A stretch of 64,000 nt of DNA from Halobacteriovoraceae bacterium. Lineage in GTDB: Bacteria; Bdellovibrionota; Bacteriovoracia; Bacteriovoracales; Bacteriovoracaceae. Under the pieces are notes generated by a model. That model was given only the letters and a program-made list of their open reading frames with translations. It was not told the origin of the DNA and did not search any database. Shown here one piece after another: positions 1 through 8,842 of the stretch (position 1 is the stretch's first letter; each line of letters opens with the position of its first letter). The stretch lies in contig PASP01000010.1 of assembly GCA_002712005.1 (NCBI GenBank), forward strand, positions 1 through 64,000, in the 5' to 3' direction. A program made the translations under genes and the position numbers.

Positions 1-1
1 T

Positions 2-3000
2 GATACCACGGATCGTGATTCGTACTTCGCTTTTTATACCACGCAAGATGATGTCTTAAGTGAGGCCATGCGAATTAATTCACAGGGCTTTGTTGGAATA
101 GGAACGAGTAATCCCACAAGTGAGTTAACAATAAATGGTAATCAAGAAATTAGAAGCGGAAATCTAGAAATTAGAAATGGTGAGGCACGTATAATTTTGG
201 AGTCCACTGGGACTAATTCAGACGCTTTTATATCATTCAAGCCAGACTCTGGACCCACAGATCAGATTAATGTTGGGATAAATGGGGTAAATAATTCTTT
301 TTCCATTGCGGGAAGTGGTGGTATTGGAGCCGATGATTTTTTAAGTATTTTACCTAATGGAAATATAGGAATTGGTACCTCTACTCCTTCTAGTGAATTA
401 GAAGTTTCTGGTACGATTACGGCATCAGGATTTAATGGTCCTGTCACAAGTTCATCTACAAGTGTTGCCGCTGGAAGTGCCGCTAATCCTTCTTATACTT
501 TTTCAACAGATACAGATACGGGCTTCTATTCGGGAACCGCCGATACGATTGAGGTGTCCGTTGGGGGAACTAATATCTTTGATATGACAACGACAGAGAT
601 TCGATCAAGTACAGTGGGGGGAGGTGTTCTCAGAACGGCGGCCTCTTCTGCGGCGACCCCTACTTTTACTTTCAACGGAGATGAAGATACGGGATGGTTT
701 TCTCCAGCTGCGGATGAGTTAGCTGCCACAACCGGTGCAAGTGAGAGAATAAGGATTGATTCAGCTGGAAATGTTGGTATTGGTACAGATACACCAAATG
801 CAAAGTTAAAAATAATAGATGAAGTTTCTGGGCAAACTAGTCAAATCCACACAATAAAAGACTCCGCAAGTAGTGGTGCTTGGAGACAAGATATATACAG
901 GAATAGTTCTTGGGGGCCGCAATATGTAGCAGCTCACTATAGAGGAACGCAAGCTGCACCACTCCCGCTACTTGATGGAGATTATTTAAGCAATATTATA
1001 GGTGCAGGTTATAATGGGTCTAGTACTCCACAAGGAGCTCAAATTTACATGTCAGCTACTGAAGACTGGGGTGTAGGGGCAACAGGAGCAACAATTCGTT
1101 TTCTAACAACTGAAAATGGAACATCTGGTTCTTCTGAACGTCTTCGTATAGACCATAATGGAAATGTGGGAATTGGAACTTCAAGTCCGGTTACACCGCT
1201 TGAAGTTGCGGGGAATATTAAATCTTCTGGAGGACAGATTTGGTCTGCCAATGGAAGTACCGCAACCAGTAGGGCCTTGCTCTTAGAAAATTATGATGAT
1301 TCAGCAAATACTAATGGAGTTGACTTTGGAGTAAAGCTTGGAGGAAGTGAATTCCAAGGATTGTCTTGGGCCCAAGACACGGCCTGGACGAGTGCTTCAG
1401 GTGCTGCCAGCAAAGATGTCTCATTAAACTTTGGAGTTCTTTCAAATGATACTCCTTTGCAGGGAATGACTTTATCGAGTTCGGGAAATCTAGGAATTGG
1501 CACAGCTTCACCAACCGATAAATTAGATGTCAATGGCAGTCTAAATATAAGCAATGGATCTTGGATCAAATTTGGCACCAATAATATTATTGGTAACTCG
1601 ACCAATACCATAATAAGGGCAACAAGTGGTGAAGGAATTGAGCTAAGAGTTAATGGAAGTGGAACAGAAGCATTATTAATTGATTCTAGTGAAAATGTAG
1701 GGATTGGAACTTCTACTCCGTCATCAAAACTTGATGTGAATGGTGTTGTTACAGCAACGGGCTTTAGTGGGCCAGTGACTAGTTCAACGGTTTCGGCCAG
1801 TGCGGGAACGGCAGCAGCTCCTTCTTATACTTTTTCAGGAGATACTAATACAGGTTTCTATTCAGGTGCAGGTGATACGATTGAAGTTTCTGTCGGAGGA
1901 TCGAATATTTTTGATTTAAGTATTGGAGGTATGGTTTCGGCAACAACGGGAGGAGCTTCTTTAGGAAGTTCTAATGGTAATGCCGGTGCGCCAACCTTTA
2001 GCTTTGCCGGTGATTCAGATACGGGATGGTTCCGTCCAGCAGCGAATACTCTTGCAGCTTCCAATGCAGGTTCGGAAACGATGAGAATTTCCAGCGCAGG
2101 AAATGTAGGAATCGGAACTTCGAATCCTACCAAGGCATTAGCTATTCAACGTGATGATGGGCAAACGAGTGGAGAACATATCATTACTACGATGACAAGA
2201 ACAACTCCAAACAGCTTGATTGGAGGATTATATTTTGGATATAGGTCAAACGGCTCCAGTGATACAGGGGGCTTTATGAGATCTATAGGAGGGTTACCAC
2301 TATTTTTAGGAACTTTAAATAACCAAGAGACCCTACTGATAAACGATTCAGGAAATGTAGGAATTGGAACAACAAGTCCAACCGAGAAACTTGAGATAAA
2401 TGGAGGAAATCTTCTCTTAACAGGTGGGGACTCTGATTTAAATCGAGGTTATATTACGATCGATAATGTTGGTCAGCTCAATGAAGATACGGGACTTTTA
2501 ATCCGCATGGATGGTGATGCACGAGCTGCATCAGGTGAAGATATTCCTATTCGAGTACAGACAGACGCTGGGGGTGTTTCTGCAAATGCTACAGATAAAT
2601 TTGTCGTTTATGGGGATGGGGAGACTTTTATCAATGGATGGCTTGGTGTGGGGACTCCTACTCCAGATACAAGGATTCACGTAGAAGGGGATAGTACAAA
2701 TGATTCCTCAATTACTCTTAATAATACTGGTACAGCTCCTAATTCTTCAGAATTAAGTTTTGAAACAGAAGGATTTGAATTTGCCAGTATTTTCGCCCTT
2801 TCTTCCGATTCTAATAGTGGTTCACTCCGATTTAGTACTTCTGATGGTGGAATTTTATCTGAACAGATGAGAATAACTGAAGAGGGGAAGGTTGGAATTG
2901 GTGAATCAAGCCCCTTAGAGAAATTTGTCGTAGGTTCTCATGGCATTGTCATGCATGATGGTGGTCAAAAAGGTCTTGGCTTTAATACAAACTATGATGG

Positions 3001-4033
3001 AACAAATGGTTGGACAGCTCAAGGAGCTGGCTCTTACTGGGGTGTTTTCGTCTTTGATCCAGTAAGTGGAAATTTGAACTTCGCTAATTCCAATACAGAT
3101 GGTTCCACTACTACTCATTCAAAGTTTTCTATTCTAGGAAGTGGAAATGTTGGTATTGGAACGACAGCACCCCAAGAAGCACTCGATGTGGTAGGAAAGG
3201 TTATTTCTACTGGAAGTATTATTTCAGGGGGAGATACCGGAGGTGTTTCTTTAACGACTAATGATGGTGAAGGAAATGCAAATTTGGCCTTTAATCACCA
3301 TGGTGGGATTCCCGATCAAAATGGAGTATCAGGTAGAATTACAGTGAATGTTGACGAGACTGCCGCAAATCCTGCAAGAATGGACTTTGAGCTGCAGCCT
3401 GGTGTTACGAATGGTGTTTCTGTCAATCTACCTACCGTTATGAGAATTCAACATAATGGAACGTCTGGAGCGATTGGAATTAATAAAACGACGGGTATTG
3501 ATGATGCTCTTGATGTTATAGGTGATGTCGATGCGACGGGATGTTTTCAAACAGACAACTCGGGAAGTGTGGGAGGAACCTGTGTATCAGATAGAAGACT
3601 AAAGAAAGATATTCAACCTCTTAAAGGGACCCTTGATAAATTATTAGGACTGCGACCAGTTGAGTATGTTTGGAGACCTGAGTACTTCGATGTGCATAAG
3701 AAAGAGGGCCCAGAGATAGGTTTGATCGCTCAAGAAGTCGAAGAAGTCTTTCCCCATCTCGTTGTGGAGAAGGAAGATGGTTTCAAGCGTGTGAAGTATG
3801 ATATTTCACTTAGTCTTTATATTATTCAATCGATTAAAGAATTCTTTGGGATCTATGAAAAAGATAAGAAAGTTCAAGGTCGAAAAGTGGCCTCTTTAGA
3901 AACTCAAAATGAAAAACTTAAAGAAGAAGTTGATTCCATTAGAGAAAAGAATAGGGAATTAGAGCGAAGAAACCAAATGATGGAAGAGTATCTCTGTTCA
4001 AAAGATTCATCCGCTCCGTTTTGTAAGCGCTAG
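2..4033 (+). CDS. Giant repetitive surface fibre with C-terminal S74 autoprotease (5' partial)
   Basis: The reading frame is already open at base 2 and runs through the first ATG (68) without a break. The residues before that ATG (SEAMRIN) match the protein's own repeat, so the gene begins outside the window. The visible part holds about 11-12 copies of a beta-helix-like unit with core NVGIGT-x-x-P followed by a short hydrophobic stretch. The C-terminus carries an intramolecular chaperone of endosialidase (peptidase S74) domain beginning SDRRLKKDI; the Ser and the Lys five residues later fit the S74 self-cleavage dyad. A terminal coiled coil rich in E, K and R follows, ending in two Cys. In phage tail spikes and cell-surface fibres this domain trimerises the fibre and then cuts itself off. 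No other tail genes are adjacent, so a cellular surface protein is more likely than a phage one. Ligand unknown. Confidence 0.85.
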   Translation, partial: DTTDRDSYFAFYTTQDDVLSEAMRINSQGFVGIGTSNPTSELTINGNQEIRSGNLEIRNGEARIILESTGTNSDAFISFKPDSGPTDQINVGINGVNNSFSIAGSGGIGADDFLSILPNGNIGIGTSTPSSELEVSGTITASGFNGPVTSSSTSVAAGSAANPSYTFSTDTDTGFYSGTADTIEVSVGGTNIFDMTTTEIRSSTVGGGVLRTAASSAATPTFTFNGDEDTGWFSPAADELAATTGASERIRIDSAGNVGIGTDTPNAKLKIIDEVSGQTSQIHTIKDSASSGAWRQDIYRNSSWGPQYVAAHYRGTQAAPLPLLDGDYLSNIIGAGYNGSSTPQGAQIYMSATEDWGVGATGATIRFLTTENGTSGSSERLRIDHNGNVGIGTSSPVTPLEVAGNIKSSGGQIWSANGSTATSRALLLENYDDSANTNGVDFGVKLGGSEFQGLSWAQDTAWTSASGAASKDVSLNFGVLSNDTPLQGMTLSSSGNLGIGTASPTDKLDVNGSLNISNGSWIKFGTNNIIGNSTNTIIRATSGEGIELRVNGSGTEALLIDSSENVGIGTSTPSSKLDVNGVVTATGFSGPVTSSTVSASAGTAAAPSYTFSGDTNTGFYSGAGDTIEVSVGGSNIFDLSIGGMVSATTGGASLGSSNGNAGAPTFSFAGDSDTGWFRPAANTLAASNAGSETMRISSAGNVGIGTSNPTKALAIQRDDGQTSGEHIITTMTRTTPNSLIGGLYFGYRSNGSSDTGGFMRSIGGLPLFLGTLNNQETLLINDSGNVGIGTTSPTEKLEINGGNLLLTGGDSDLNRGYITIDNVGQLNEDTGLLIRMDGDARAASGEDIPIRVQTDAGGVSANATDKFVVYGDGETFINGWLGVGTPTPDTRIHVEGDSTNDSSITLNNTGTAPNSSELSFETEGFEFASIFALSSDSNSGSLRFSTSDGGILSEQMRITEEGKVGIGESSPLEKFVVGSHGIVMHDGGQKGLGFNTNYDGTNGWTAQGAGSYWGVFVFDPVSGNLNFANSNTDGSTTTHSKFSILGSGNVGIGTTAPQEALDVVGKVISTGSIISGGDTGGVSLTTNDGEGNANLAFNHHGGIPDQNGVSGRITVNVDETAANPARMDFELQPGVTNGVSVNLPTVMRIQHNGTSGAIGINKTTGIDDALDVIGDVDATGCFQTDNSGSVGGTCVSDRRLKKDIQPLKGTLDKLLGLRPVEYVWRPEYFDVHKKEGPEIGLIAQEVEEVFPHLVVEKEDGFKRVKYDISLSLYIIQSIKEFFGIYEKDKKVQGRKVASLETQNEKLKEEVDSIREKNRELERRNQMMEEYLCSKDSSAPFCKR
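428..787 (+). repeat. First copy of a 360-bp in-frame duplicated module
   Basis: This 120-residue block (starting GFNGPVTSS, ending SAGNVGIGT) aligns without gaps to the block at 1760-2119. By eye count about 76 of 120 residues are identical, strongest in PSYTF..TGFYSG..DTIEVSVGG and DTGWF.PAA. It lies inside the S74 fibre gene and suggests growth by internal duplication. Confidence 0.8.
1760..2119 (+). repeat. Second copy of the 360-bp duplicated module
   Basis: Gapless partner of the block at 428-787, starting GFSGPVTSS. The middle (module residues about 53-76) has diverged most, while the two DTG motifs and the closing NVGIGT unit are kept. Confidence 0.8.
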
Positions 4034-4054
4034 ATGATCAAAATAGGATCATCT
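4032..4054. terminator. Bidirectional terminator between fibre gene and menB
   Basis: Inverted repeat AGATGATC / GATCATCT (8 bp) around a 7-base loop, placed exactly between two convergent genes and overlapping the stop of the first. There is no strong T-run, so efficiency is uncertain. Confidence 0.45.
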
Positions 4055-4059
4055 TGTAA

Positions 4060-4995
4060 CTAATAATGCCAAGGAAAATCAGAATAGTCTTGATCCCTCT
4101 TTTCTAGAAAAGCATCCCTTCCTTCTCGAGCTTCTTCTGTTCCATAGGCTAAACGAGTGGCTTCTCCCGCAAAGAGCTGTTGCCCTACAAGCCCATCATC
4201 AGTCAGGTTAAACCCGTATTTTAACATTCGCATCGCAGTCGGACTTTTTGAATTGATGAGCTCCCCCCATTCGAGGGCAACTTTTTCAAGGTCCTTATGG
4301 GCAACGACTTTATTAACCATTCCCATTTCAAAGGCTTCTTGAGCTGAATAGTTAAGTCCAAGAAAGAAAATCTCTCTTGCTCTTTTTTGACCACACATCT
4401 TGGCAAGGTAGGCACTCCCATAGCCTGAGTCAAAACTTGCTACATCTGGATCTGTTTGTTTAAAGACAGCATGTTCCTTTGAGGCCAATGTCATATCACA
4501 AACCACATGAAGAGAGTGACCACCTCCAACGGCCCAACCGGGAACAACTGCTATGACCACTTTAGGCATGAAGCGAATGAGGCGTTGAACTTCAAGGATA
4601 TGGAGTCTACCGAGACGGGCCTTGTCGATTTTATTTTGGGCCTTGGTTTTATCGGGAGTATTATTTTCATCTGCACCCTCGTACTTATACCCATCTTTTC
4701 CTCTTATTCTCTGATCTCCACCACTACAGAAGGCCCATCCGCCATCTTTGGGAGAGGGTCCATTTCCTGTGAGCAGTACGCAACCTACATCAGCAGAAAT
4801 TCTTGCATGCTCAAGAGCTTGATAGAGTTCATCTACCGTATGAGGACGAAAGGCATTTCGAACTTCTGGTCGGTTAATTGCAATTCGTACTGTTCCTTGG
4901 TTAAGAGCGCGATGGTAAGTGATATCAGTGAAATTAAATCCTTCTACTTCTTTCCATGCTTTTTCATCGAAAATCGGAGAAATGGTATTGCTCAT
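4060..4995 (-). CDS. menB: 1,4-dihydroxy-2-naphthoyl-CoA synthase, type II (MenB)
   Basis: Crotonase-fold enzyme that closes o-succinylbenzoyl-CoA to 1,4-dihydroxy-2-naphthoyl-CoA in menaquinone synthesis. At 311 aa it has the length and N-terminal extension of the actinobacterial type. Visible family signatures are the FCSGGDQ oxyanion segment, PGWAVGGGHSLH, the QTDPDVASFDSGYGSAYL segment and the closing EGRDAFLEKR..DFPWHY. An Asp stands where bicarbonate-dependent type I enzymes have Gly (QTGPKVGSFD in E. coli), so it should be bicarbonate-independent type II. Its ATG shares one base with the stop of the upstream barrel gene (TAATG), implying translational coupling. No other menaquinone gene is adjacent. 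Respiration through menaquinone is the natural inference. Confidence 0.95.
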   Translation of the reverse strand: MSNTISPIFDEKAWKEVEGFNFTDITYHRALNQGTVRIAINRPEVRNAFRPHTVDELYQALEHARISADVGCVLLTGNGPSPKDGGWAFCSGGDQRIRGKDGYKYEGADENNTPDKTKAQNKIDKARLGRLHILEVQRLIRFMPKVVIAVVPGWAVGGGHSLHVVCDMTLASKEHAVFKQTDPDVASFDSGYGSAYLAKMCGQKRAREIFFLGLNYSAQEAFEMGMVNKVVAHKDLEKVALEWGELINSKSPTAMRMLKYGFNLTDDGLVGQQLFAGEATRLAYGTEEAREGRDAFLEKRDQDYSDFPWHY

Positions 4996-5939
4996 TATAA
5001 TGATCCTTTGAAAAAATTTTGATTACGAGTTATATGAATTTTCTTATGGTTTTCTTTTTCTTCTGATTCGTAGAACCACCATACCAGTCCTAAGGCCATA
5101 TTGAAATTATAGTCCTGTTTCATTAATGGTGAGTTGTAATTGGCCGAGCCTTTATAGTGGGAATAACTGACTCCAATAAAACCCATAACATCTTTAAAGA
5201 GTTGGCGACTAAAACCTTGAGATAAGGTGGTGCTGAGATAGCCTCCGTGAGCCTGATATTGCGCTCTCGTATCGGTAACATAGGGAGCATCCACTTGATA
5301 AAAAACTCGGTGAAATTTTTGAGAAGCAATAACTGTACTCAGACCTGTGAAGCTGAACACTTTAGGAGCAAGGAAGTCTTCAGTAATAAAGTAGAGAAGA
5401 GGATTGAAAACAAGGCCCCTTTCTTTAATTTCCCAAAAGTCTAAACTAATGGCCGATCGAAGGGGGATATTCAGTCCAAGCTTAAAACTTGAGTCTCCCT
5501 TTGACTCCCAAAGGGTCGCCAAAAGCCCGGGACCAAGTTCGGCCATGGTATCTAAGTCAGGCATACCTTCACGGGCCTGATTATCTTCAGAGCTTGCTGG
5601 TAAACTCCCTCCGATACTGAGATTGATTTCAAACTTTTTGCTTTTGAAGAATCTACCTCTCATTCCACCTTCTTCATCGGCACGTACATAAGTTCCTCGG
5701 TAGAAGAATGAGGGAAAGGGTAGAGTGAAAAAGTTGTATTGATTGGCCCCTGGATAGGCAGGAACTCTTGCTGAAACAAGGGCAAGGCCTCCTTCCCATA
5801 GAGGTCTGGTGTTATCCGTTACACTTTTTGTTACTTGAGCCGTGGCCGTGATAGGCATAGCAAGGATGATAAAGGCAGATAGGACTAAAAAAACGAGAGC
5901 AAATGATGAGTGATTTTTCAGAGGCAAGGCTTTTGGCAA
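4995..5939 (-). CDS. MipA/OmpV-family outer-membrane protein (TTG start proposed)
   Basis: Outer-membrane barrel of the MipA/OmpV type: after a signal peptide come the GGLALV.ARVPAYPGA start and FFYRGTYVRADEEGGMRGRFF, typical of the family, followed by alternating strands. The frame is open upstream to an ATG at 6167, but that would add 76 residues of implausible Cys/Arg-rich sequence, overlap the permease gene and bury the signal peptide. A TTG at 5939 gives MPKALPLKNHSSFALVF..AMPITATA|QV, a clean signal peptide, with AAAGG about 9 bases upstream; the mature protein is about 285 aa. It overlaps the small membrane gene ending at 5918 by 22 bases. Members of the family act as scaffolds for murein synthesis complexes or as porin-like proteins; the exact role here is unknown. 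Confidence 0.75.
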   Translation of the reverse strand: MPKALPLKNHSSFALVFLVLSAFIILAMPITATAQVTKSVTDNTRPLWEGGLALVSARVPAYPGANQYNFFTLPFPSFFYRGTYVRADEEGGMRGRFFKSKKFEINLSIGGSLPASSEDNQAREGMPDLDTMAELGPGLLATLWESKGDSSFKLGLNIPLRSAISLDFWEIKERGLVFNPLLYFITEDFLAPKVFSFTGLSTVIASQKFHRVFYQVDAPYVTDTRAQYQAHGGYLSTTLSQGFSRQLFKDVMGFIGVSYSHYKGSANYNSPLMKQDYNFNMALGLVWWFYESEEKENHKKIHITRNQNFFKGSL

Positions 5940-6103
5940 GGTCTCTGGCCTTTTGTTGCTTTGTCCTTTCCTTTGTCGTTTCTTTGGCCATCGATAAGAG
6001 CTTCGATAAGGTCCCAGTTTGTCAGTACAAGTGCAGTCATGAGTCCCAAGAGTACACTTGCAAGCTCTCCCCACATAAATAGATTCATTCCGAATAATTC
6101 CAT
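5918..6103 (-). CDS. Small membrane protein, 61 aa, between permease and barrel
   Basis: Unrecognised. A hydrophobic N-terminal half (WGELASVLLGLMTALVL) is followed by an acidic-basic tail ending in a Lys/Gly-rich segment with two Cys. It fills the otherwise empty gap between the permease stop (6148) and the proposed TTG of the barrel gene (5939), overlapping that start by 22 bases. Its composition looks like a membrane protein rather than a chance frame. No convincing SD precedes the ATG at 6103; the internal ATGs at residues 6 and 10 are alternatives. It could be a small subunit of the exporter or a leader that couples translation of the barrel. Confidence 0.45.
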   Translation of the reverse strand: MELFGMNLFMWGELASVLLGLMTALVLTNWDLIEALIDGQRNDKGKDKATKGQRPCQKPCL

Positions 6104-6147
6104 AATCTAAAGATGGGATGGATAGAGAAAAGGGCAAGGGGCTTTTT

Positions 6148-6936
6148 TTAAGAAGAGGCAGAATCATAACGTCTTAAGCCTATTTTCCATAAGTTAGCGA
6201 GAATAAAAAGTCCGGCTACCACAGCAACTCCCATATAGAGAAGAAGTTTGTAGTGCGTGTGGTCTATGAGAAAGTGAACGGGACCAGATCCAATAAGGAG
6301 TATAGGGATCACGAAACTTAAGACTTTTCTCGTTAAGGACTGATAGATGAAGTTTGGCCATCTGGCCAATTGTTGAAATTGCATGCGAAGAAAGTTAATC
6401 CCAAGTCCATCCGTTAGCCAGAACATACTTGTACTGAGTATGAACTCTAAAATAACGAGTAGGGCCAGGGAGAGAATAACAAAGAGGGGAATCATGACCC
6501 AAGCCAGATAATCAAGCTTGAGCGATATTCCGTAGTAAATAAGATGTCCAATGAATAACGGGGTGATGATGAGACTAGAGGCTCGAAAATGACGAAAGAA
6601 GACACTAAAAATAGTATTCATGGGTCTCAAGATAATATAGTCGAGGCTACCTGTTTTTAAGTGTGCCGAAAATTCCCAAAAGCTTTGGGAGAAAATCATC
6701 ATATGTAGATTATCAATCATCAACATGAAGGTTATGAAAAAGAGAAGCTGATCTTTATTCCATGGTCCAATTGTAGCCACGTGATCGTATATAAAACGAA
6801 TAGAAGTTATAGTGCTAAAAAAGAAGAAGATATCCATAATGATGAGAAGGATAAAACTTGTGCGAAAGCTCGTTTCAACTGCTACAGATGTGGAAACAAA
6901 CTTCTTATAAACTTCCCAGTATTTTCTTAAAAGCAT
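6148..6936 (-). CDS. ABC-2 family exporter permease subunit 2
   Basis: Integral membrane protein of 262 aa with about six hydrophobic segments, of the ABC-2 type (PF06182-like) group whose genes occur as permease-permease-ATPase sets. It starts one base after the stop of the other permease, so the two should be co-translated and form a heterodimeric channel with the ATPase encoded at 7753-8763. The SGSLDYIILRPMN-like segment (GSLDYIILRP) resembles the family's conserved cytoplasmic loop and is also present in its partner as RISSYLIYP. Relatives are annotated as daunorubicin- or viologen-type exporters; the substrate cannot be read from the sequence. Confidence 0.85.
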   Translation of the reverse strand: MLLRKYWEVYKKFVSTSVAVETSFRTSFILLIIMDIFFFFSTITSIRFIYDHVATIGPWNKDQLLFFITFMLMIDNLHMMIFSQSFWEFSAHLKTGSLDYIILRPMNTIFSVFFRHFRASSLIITPLFIGHLIYYGISLKLDYLAWVMIPLFVILSLALLVILEFILSTSMFWLTDGLGINFLRMQFQQLARWPNFIYQSLTRKVLSFVIPILLIGSGPVHFLIDHTHYKLLLYMGVAVVAGLFILANLWKIGLRRYDSASS

Positions 6937-6937
6937 T

Positions 6938-7756
6938 TTACATCCCCGCCGCTGTATAGAGTTTAATCCCTCTTTTCCATATCAAATGATTGATATAGGT
7001 CAGGGCAAGTGTCCATATCCCTATAATGGCAATACCTAAGCTCAACTCCATGGGAGAGCTAATCTTTCCCATAAAAATCTGAATGGGGTAGTAGGAAAGA
7101 TAGGGAAAGGGTGTGTAATTGAGAATTTTCACAAGAGCTTCGGGATAGAGGTCTAAGGGAATGATGGCCCCAGAGAGAAAAGTGGCCACAATATTAAGAG
7201 AGACTCTAAGTATCCAGGTTTCTTCTAACCAAAAGGAAATAAGTCCGGTGAGATATTGAATGCTAAACCAGAAGCAACTTATAAAGAGAGTATAAACGGT
7301 TCCAAAAATAAAAAGAGAGCTACCTGGTAATTGAATAATTCCCATGCTCTTAAAAATAAGTAGAGTTACTGTGGTAATAAAGATTTGAATCATTTGAAAA
7401 GATATCCAGCTCGCAGTATGAAACTCCCAAAAATTAAAGGGATAGATCAAGTAACTTGAAATCCTCCCCATCCTAATATCTTCAGCTAAGTTCCAAGCGC
7501 CGTGACCTTGAGCGACGAGTCCTACTACAAAAGCCCAAAAGTGATATTGAATCATATCCTGAAAGTTAAAGCCTTTAATCACTAAGTCTGGCTGACCCTT
7601 GTAAATGGCACTCCATAGATTATATTTCACGAAGAGAAAGACAATGGCAGGGCCTAGGATTTGCAATAAGAAGTTAAGTCGATAAGCTGTGTGCTTAACC
7701 CAACTGATCTTTATCGTGATCCACCACTTATCGAGATTGATGAGAAATTGATTCAT
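6938..7756 (-). CDS. ABC-2 family exporter permease subunit 1
   Basis: A 272-aa membrane protein with about six transmembrane segments and the family loop GRISSYLIYPFN. Its ATG overlaps the ATPase stop by four bases (ATGA), a classic coupling arrangement. Together with the permease at 6148-6936 it should form the membrane half of an exporter. Aromatic-rich helices (FWEFHTASWISFQ, SFWLEETWILR) are usual for this group. No substrate-binding protein is present, consistent with export rather than import. Confidence 0.85.
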   Translation of the reverse strand: MNQFLINLDKWWITIKISWVKHTAYRLNFLLQILGPAIVFLFVKYNLWSAIYKGQPDLVIKGFNFQDMIQYHFWAFVVGLVAQGHGAWNLAEDIRMGRISSYLIYPFNFWEFHTASWISFQMIQIFITTVTLLIFKSMGIIQLPGSSLFIFGTVYTLFISCFWFSIQYLTGLISFWLEETWILRVSLNIVATFLSGAIIPLDLYPEALVKILNYTPFPYLSYYPIQIFMGKISSPMELSLGIAIIGIWTLALTYINHLIWKRGIKLYTAAGM

Positions 7757-8763
7757 GGGGATTTCTTCCTCAAGAGATCGGGATTATTCATCAACTCTTT
7801 CATTACCCTTTCGATGGGAAGTTTCTCGGTTTGAAAATCCTCAACAGGGAAATCTTGGATCATTTGAGCAGAGACTTCTCTTAAACGGGCCTCTTCAATT
7901 CTCAATTCCAATTGTGTCAATTCCTCATTCCACTTTGTATTAAGAGAAGAAAAGAAGGAGTGCTTAGGATCTTGAGGACAGGAAAAATTGAAAGTCACAC
8001 TCTTTTCGTGGCCTAGGATATGCTCAAATTCTTCGATGGGTCCATCAAAGGATTTCTTGCCGTCAAAAATAAGAACCAGGCGATCACAGAGGGCCTGAAC
8101 ATCTTGCATATAATGAGAGGTGATGATTATGCAGCACTGGTTTTCTTCATGGTATTGCTTAATGAAGTGACGAATATTTTCTTGGGCCACAAGGTCTAAT
8201 CCAATTGTAGGCTCATCGAGAAAAATAACATCGGGATTATGAAGCAGAGAGGCCATGAGTTCCATCTTCATTCTCTCACCCAAAGAGAGTTTACGTACAT
8301 GGATATGAAGTAGGTCTTTTACTCCAAGAAGCTCAGACATTTTTGATATGCGCTCTTCAAATTGTTCATCAGAGATTTCGTAATATTTCTGAAGCAAAAG
8401 AAAGCTATCCATGGCGGGGATATCCCACCAGAGCTGAGACTTTTGTCCCATGACGAGGGCCATTTTCTTTCTCAAGGCTTTATCTCTTTCCCATGGATTA
8501 TGTCCCAGGATTTTTAGCTCACCATGGCTTGGGACAATGATTCCTGTGAACATTTTCATGAGCGTGGTTTTTCCGGCACCATTAGGTCCGAGTAAACCGA
8601 CGATCTCTCCTGCCTTTACTGTAAAGGTAAAATCTTCCACGGCATTCTTTATTATGGGATTTCTTTTAAAAAATGAGGTAAAAGAGCCCATCACTCCCGG
8701 AAGTTTCTTAAAGCTAACGAATTGTTTTCCCAAATTTTGGGTCTGTATTAGTGGTGCTGTCAT
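7753..8763 (-). CDS. ABC exporter ATP-binding protein
   Basis: A 336-aa ATPase of the COG4586-like group that accompanies ABC-2 permeases. It shows Walker A GPNGAGKTT, a Q-loop at VMGQKSQLWWD, signature LSLGERMKMELM, Walker B DVIFLDEPTIGLD and the switch His in ITSHYMQDV. The roughly 90-residue C-terminal extension after the nucleotide-binding domain is usual for exporters of this class. First gene of the minus-strand run that continues through both permeases, the small membrane protein, the barrel and menB. Substrate unknown; coupling to an outer-membrane barrel suggests envelope traffic, but that is inference. Confidence 0.9.
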   Translation of the reverse strand: MTAPLIQTQNLGKQFVSFKKLPGVMGSFTSFFKRNPIIKNAVEDFTFTVKAGEIVGLLGPNGAGKTTLMKMFTGIIVPSHGELKILGHNPWERDKALRKKMALVMGQKSQLWWDIPAMDSFLLLQKYYEISDEQFEERISKMSELLGVKDLLHIHVRKLSLGERMKMELMASLLHNPDVIFLDEPTIGLDLVAQENIRHFIKQYHEENQCCIIITSHYMQDVQALCDRLVLIFDGKKSFDGPIEEFEHILGHEKSVTFNFSCPQDPKHSFFSSLNTKWNEELTQLELRIEEARLREVSAQMIQDFPVEDFQTEKLPIERVMKELMNNPDLLRKKSP

Positions 8764-8842
8764 GCGTGGCAGTTTGCCTCAAATCACTTGGGCTTGTCTA
8801 GCGTCCACGGAGTGACTGTGTTCGAGTCTAGGAGAAGTATTT

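Noticed and set aside
2-4033. Prophage tail fibre
   Set aside because: No phage structural, lysis or integrase gene follows; the next genes are housekeeping.
4507-5022. 171-codon plus-strand frame over menB
   Set aside because: It is antisense to a clear menB, with low-complexity, Cys/Ser-rich translation, and no SD; a shadow frame.
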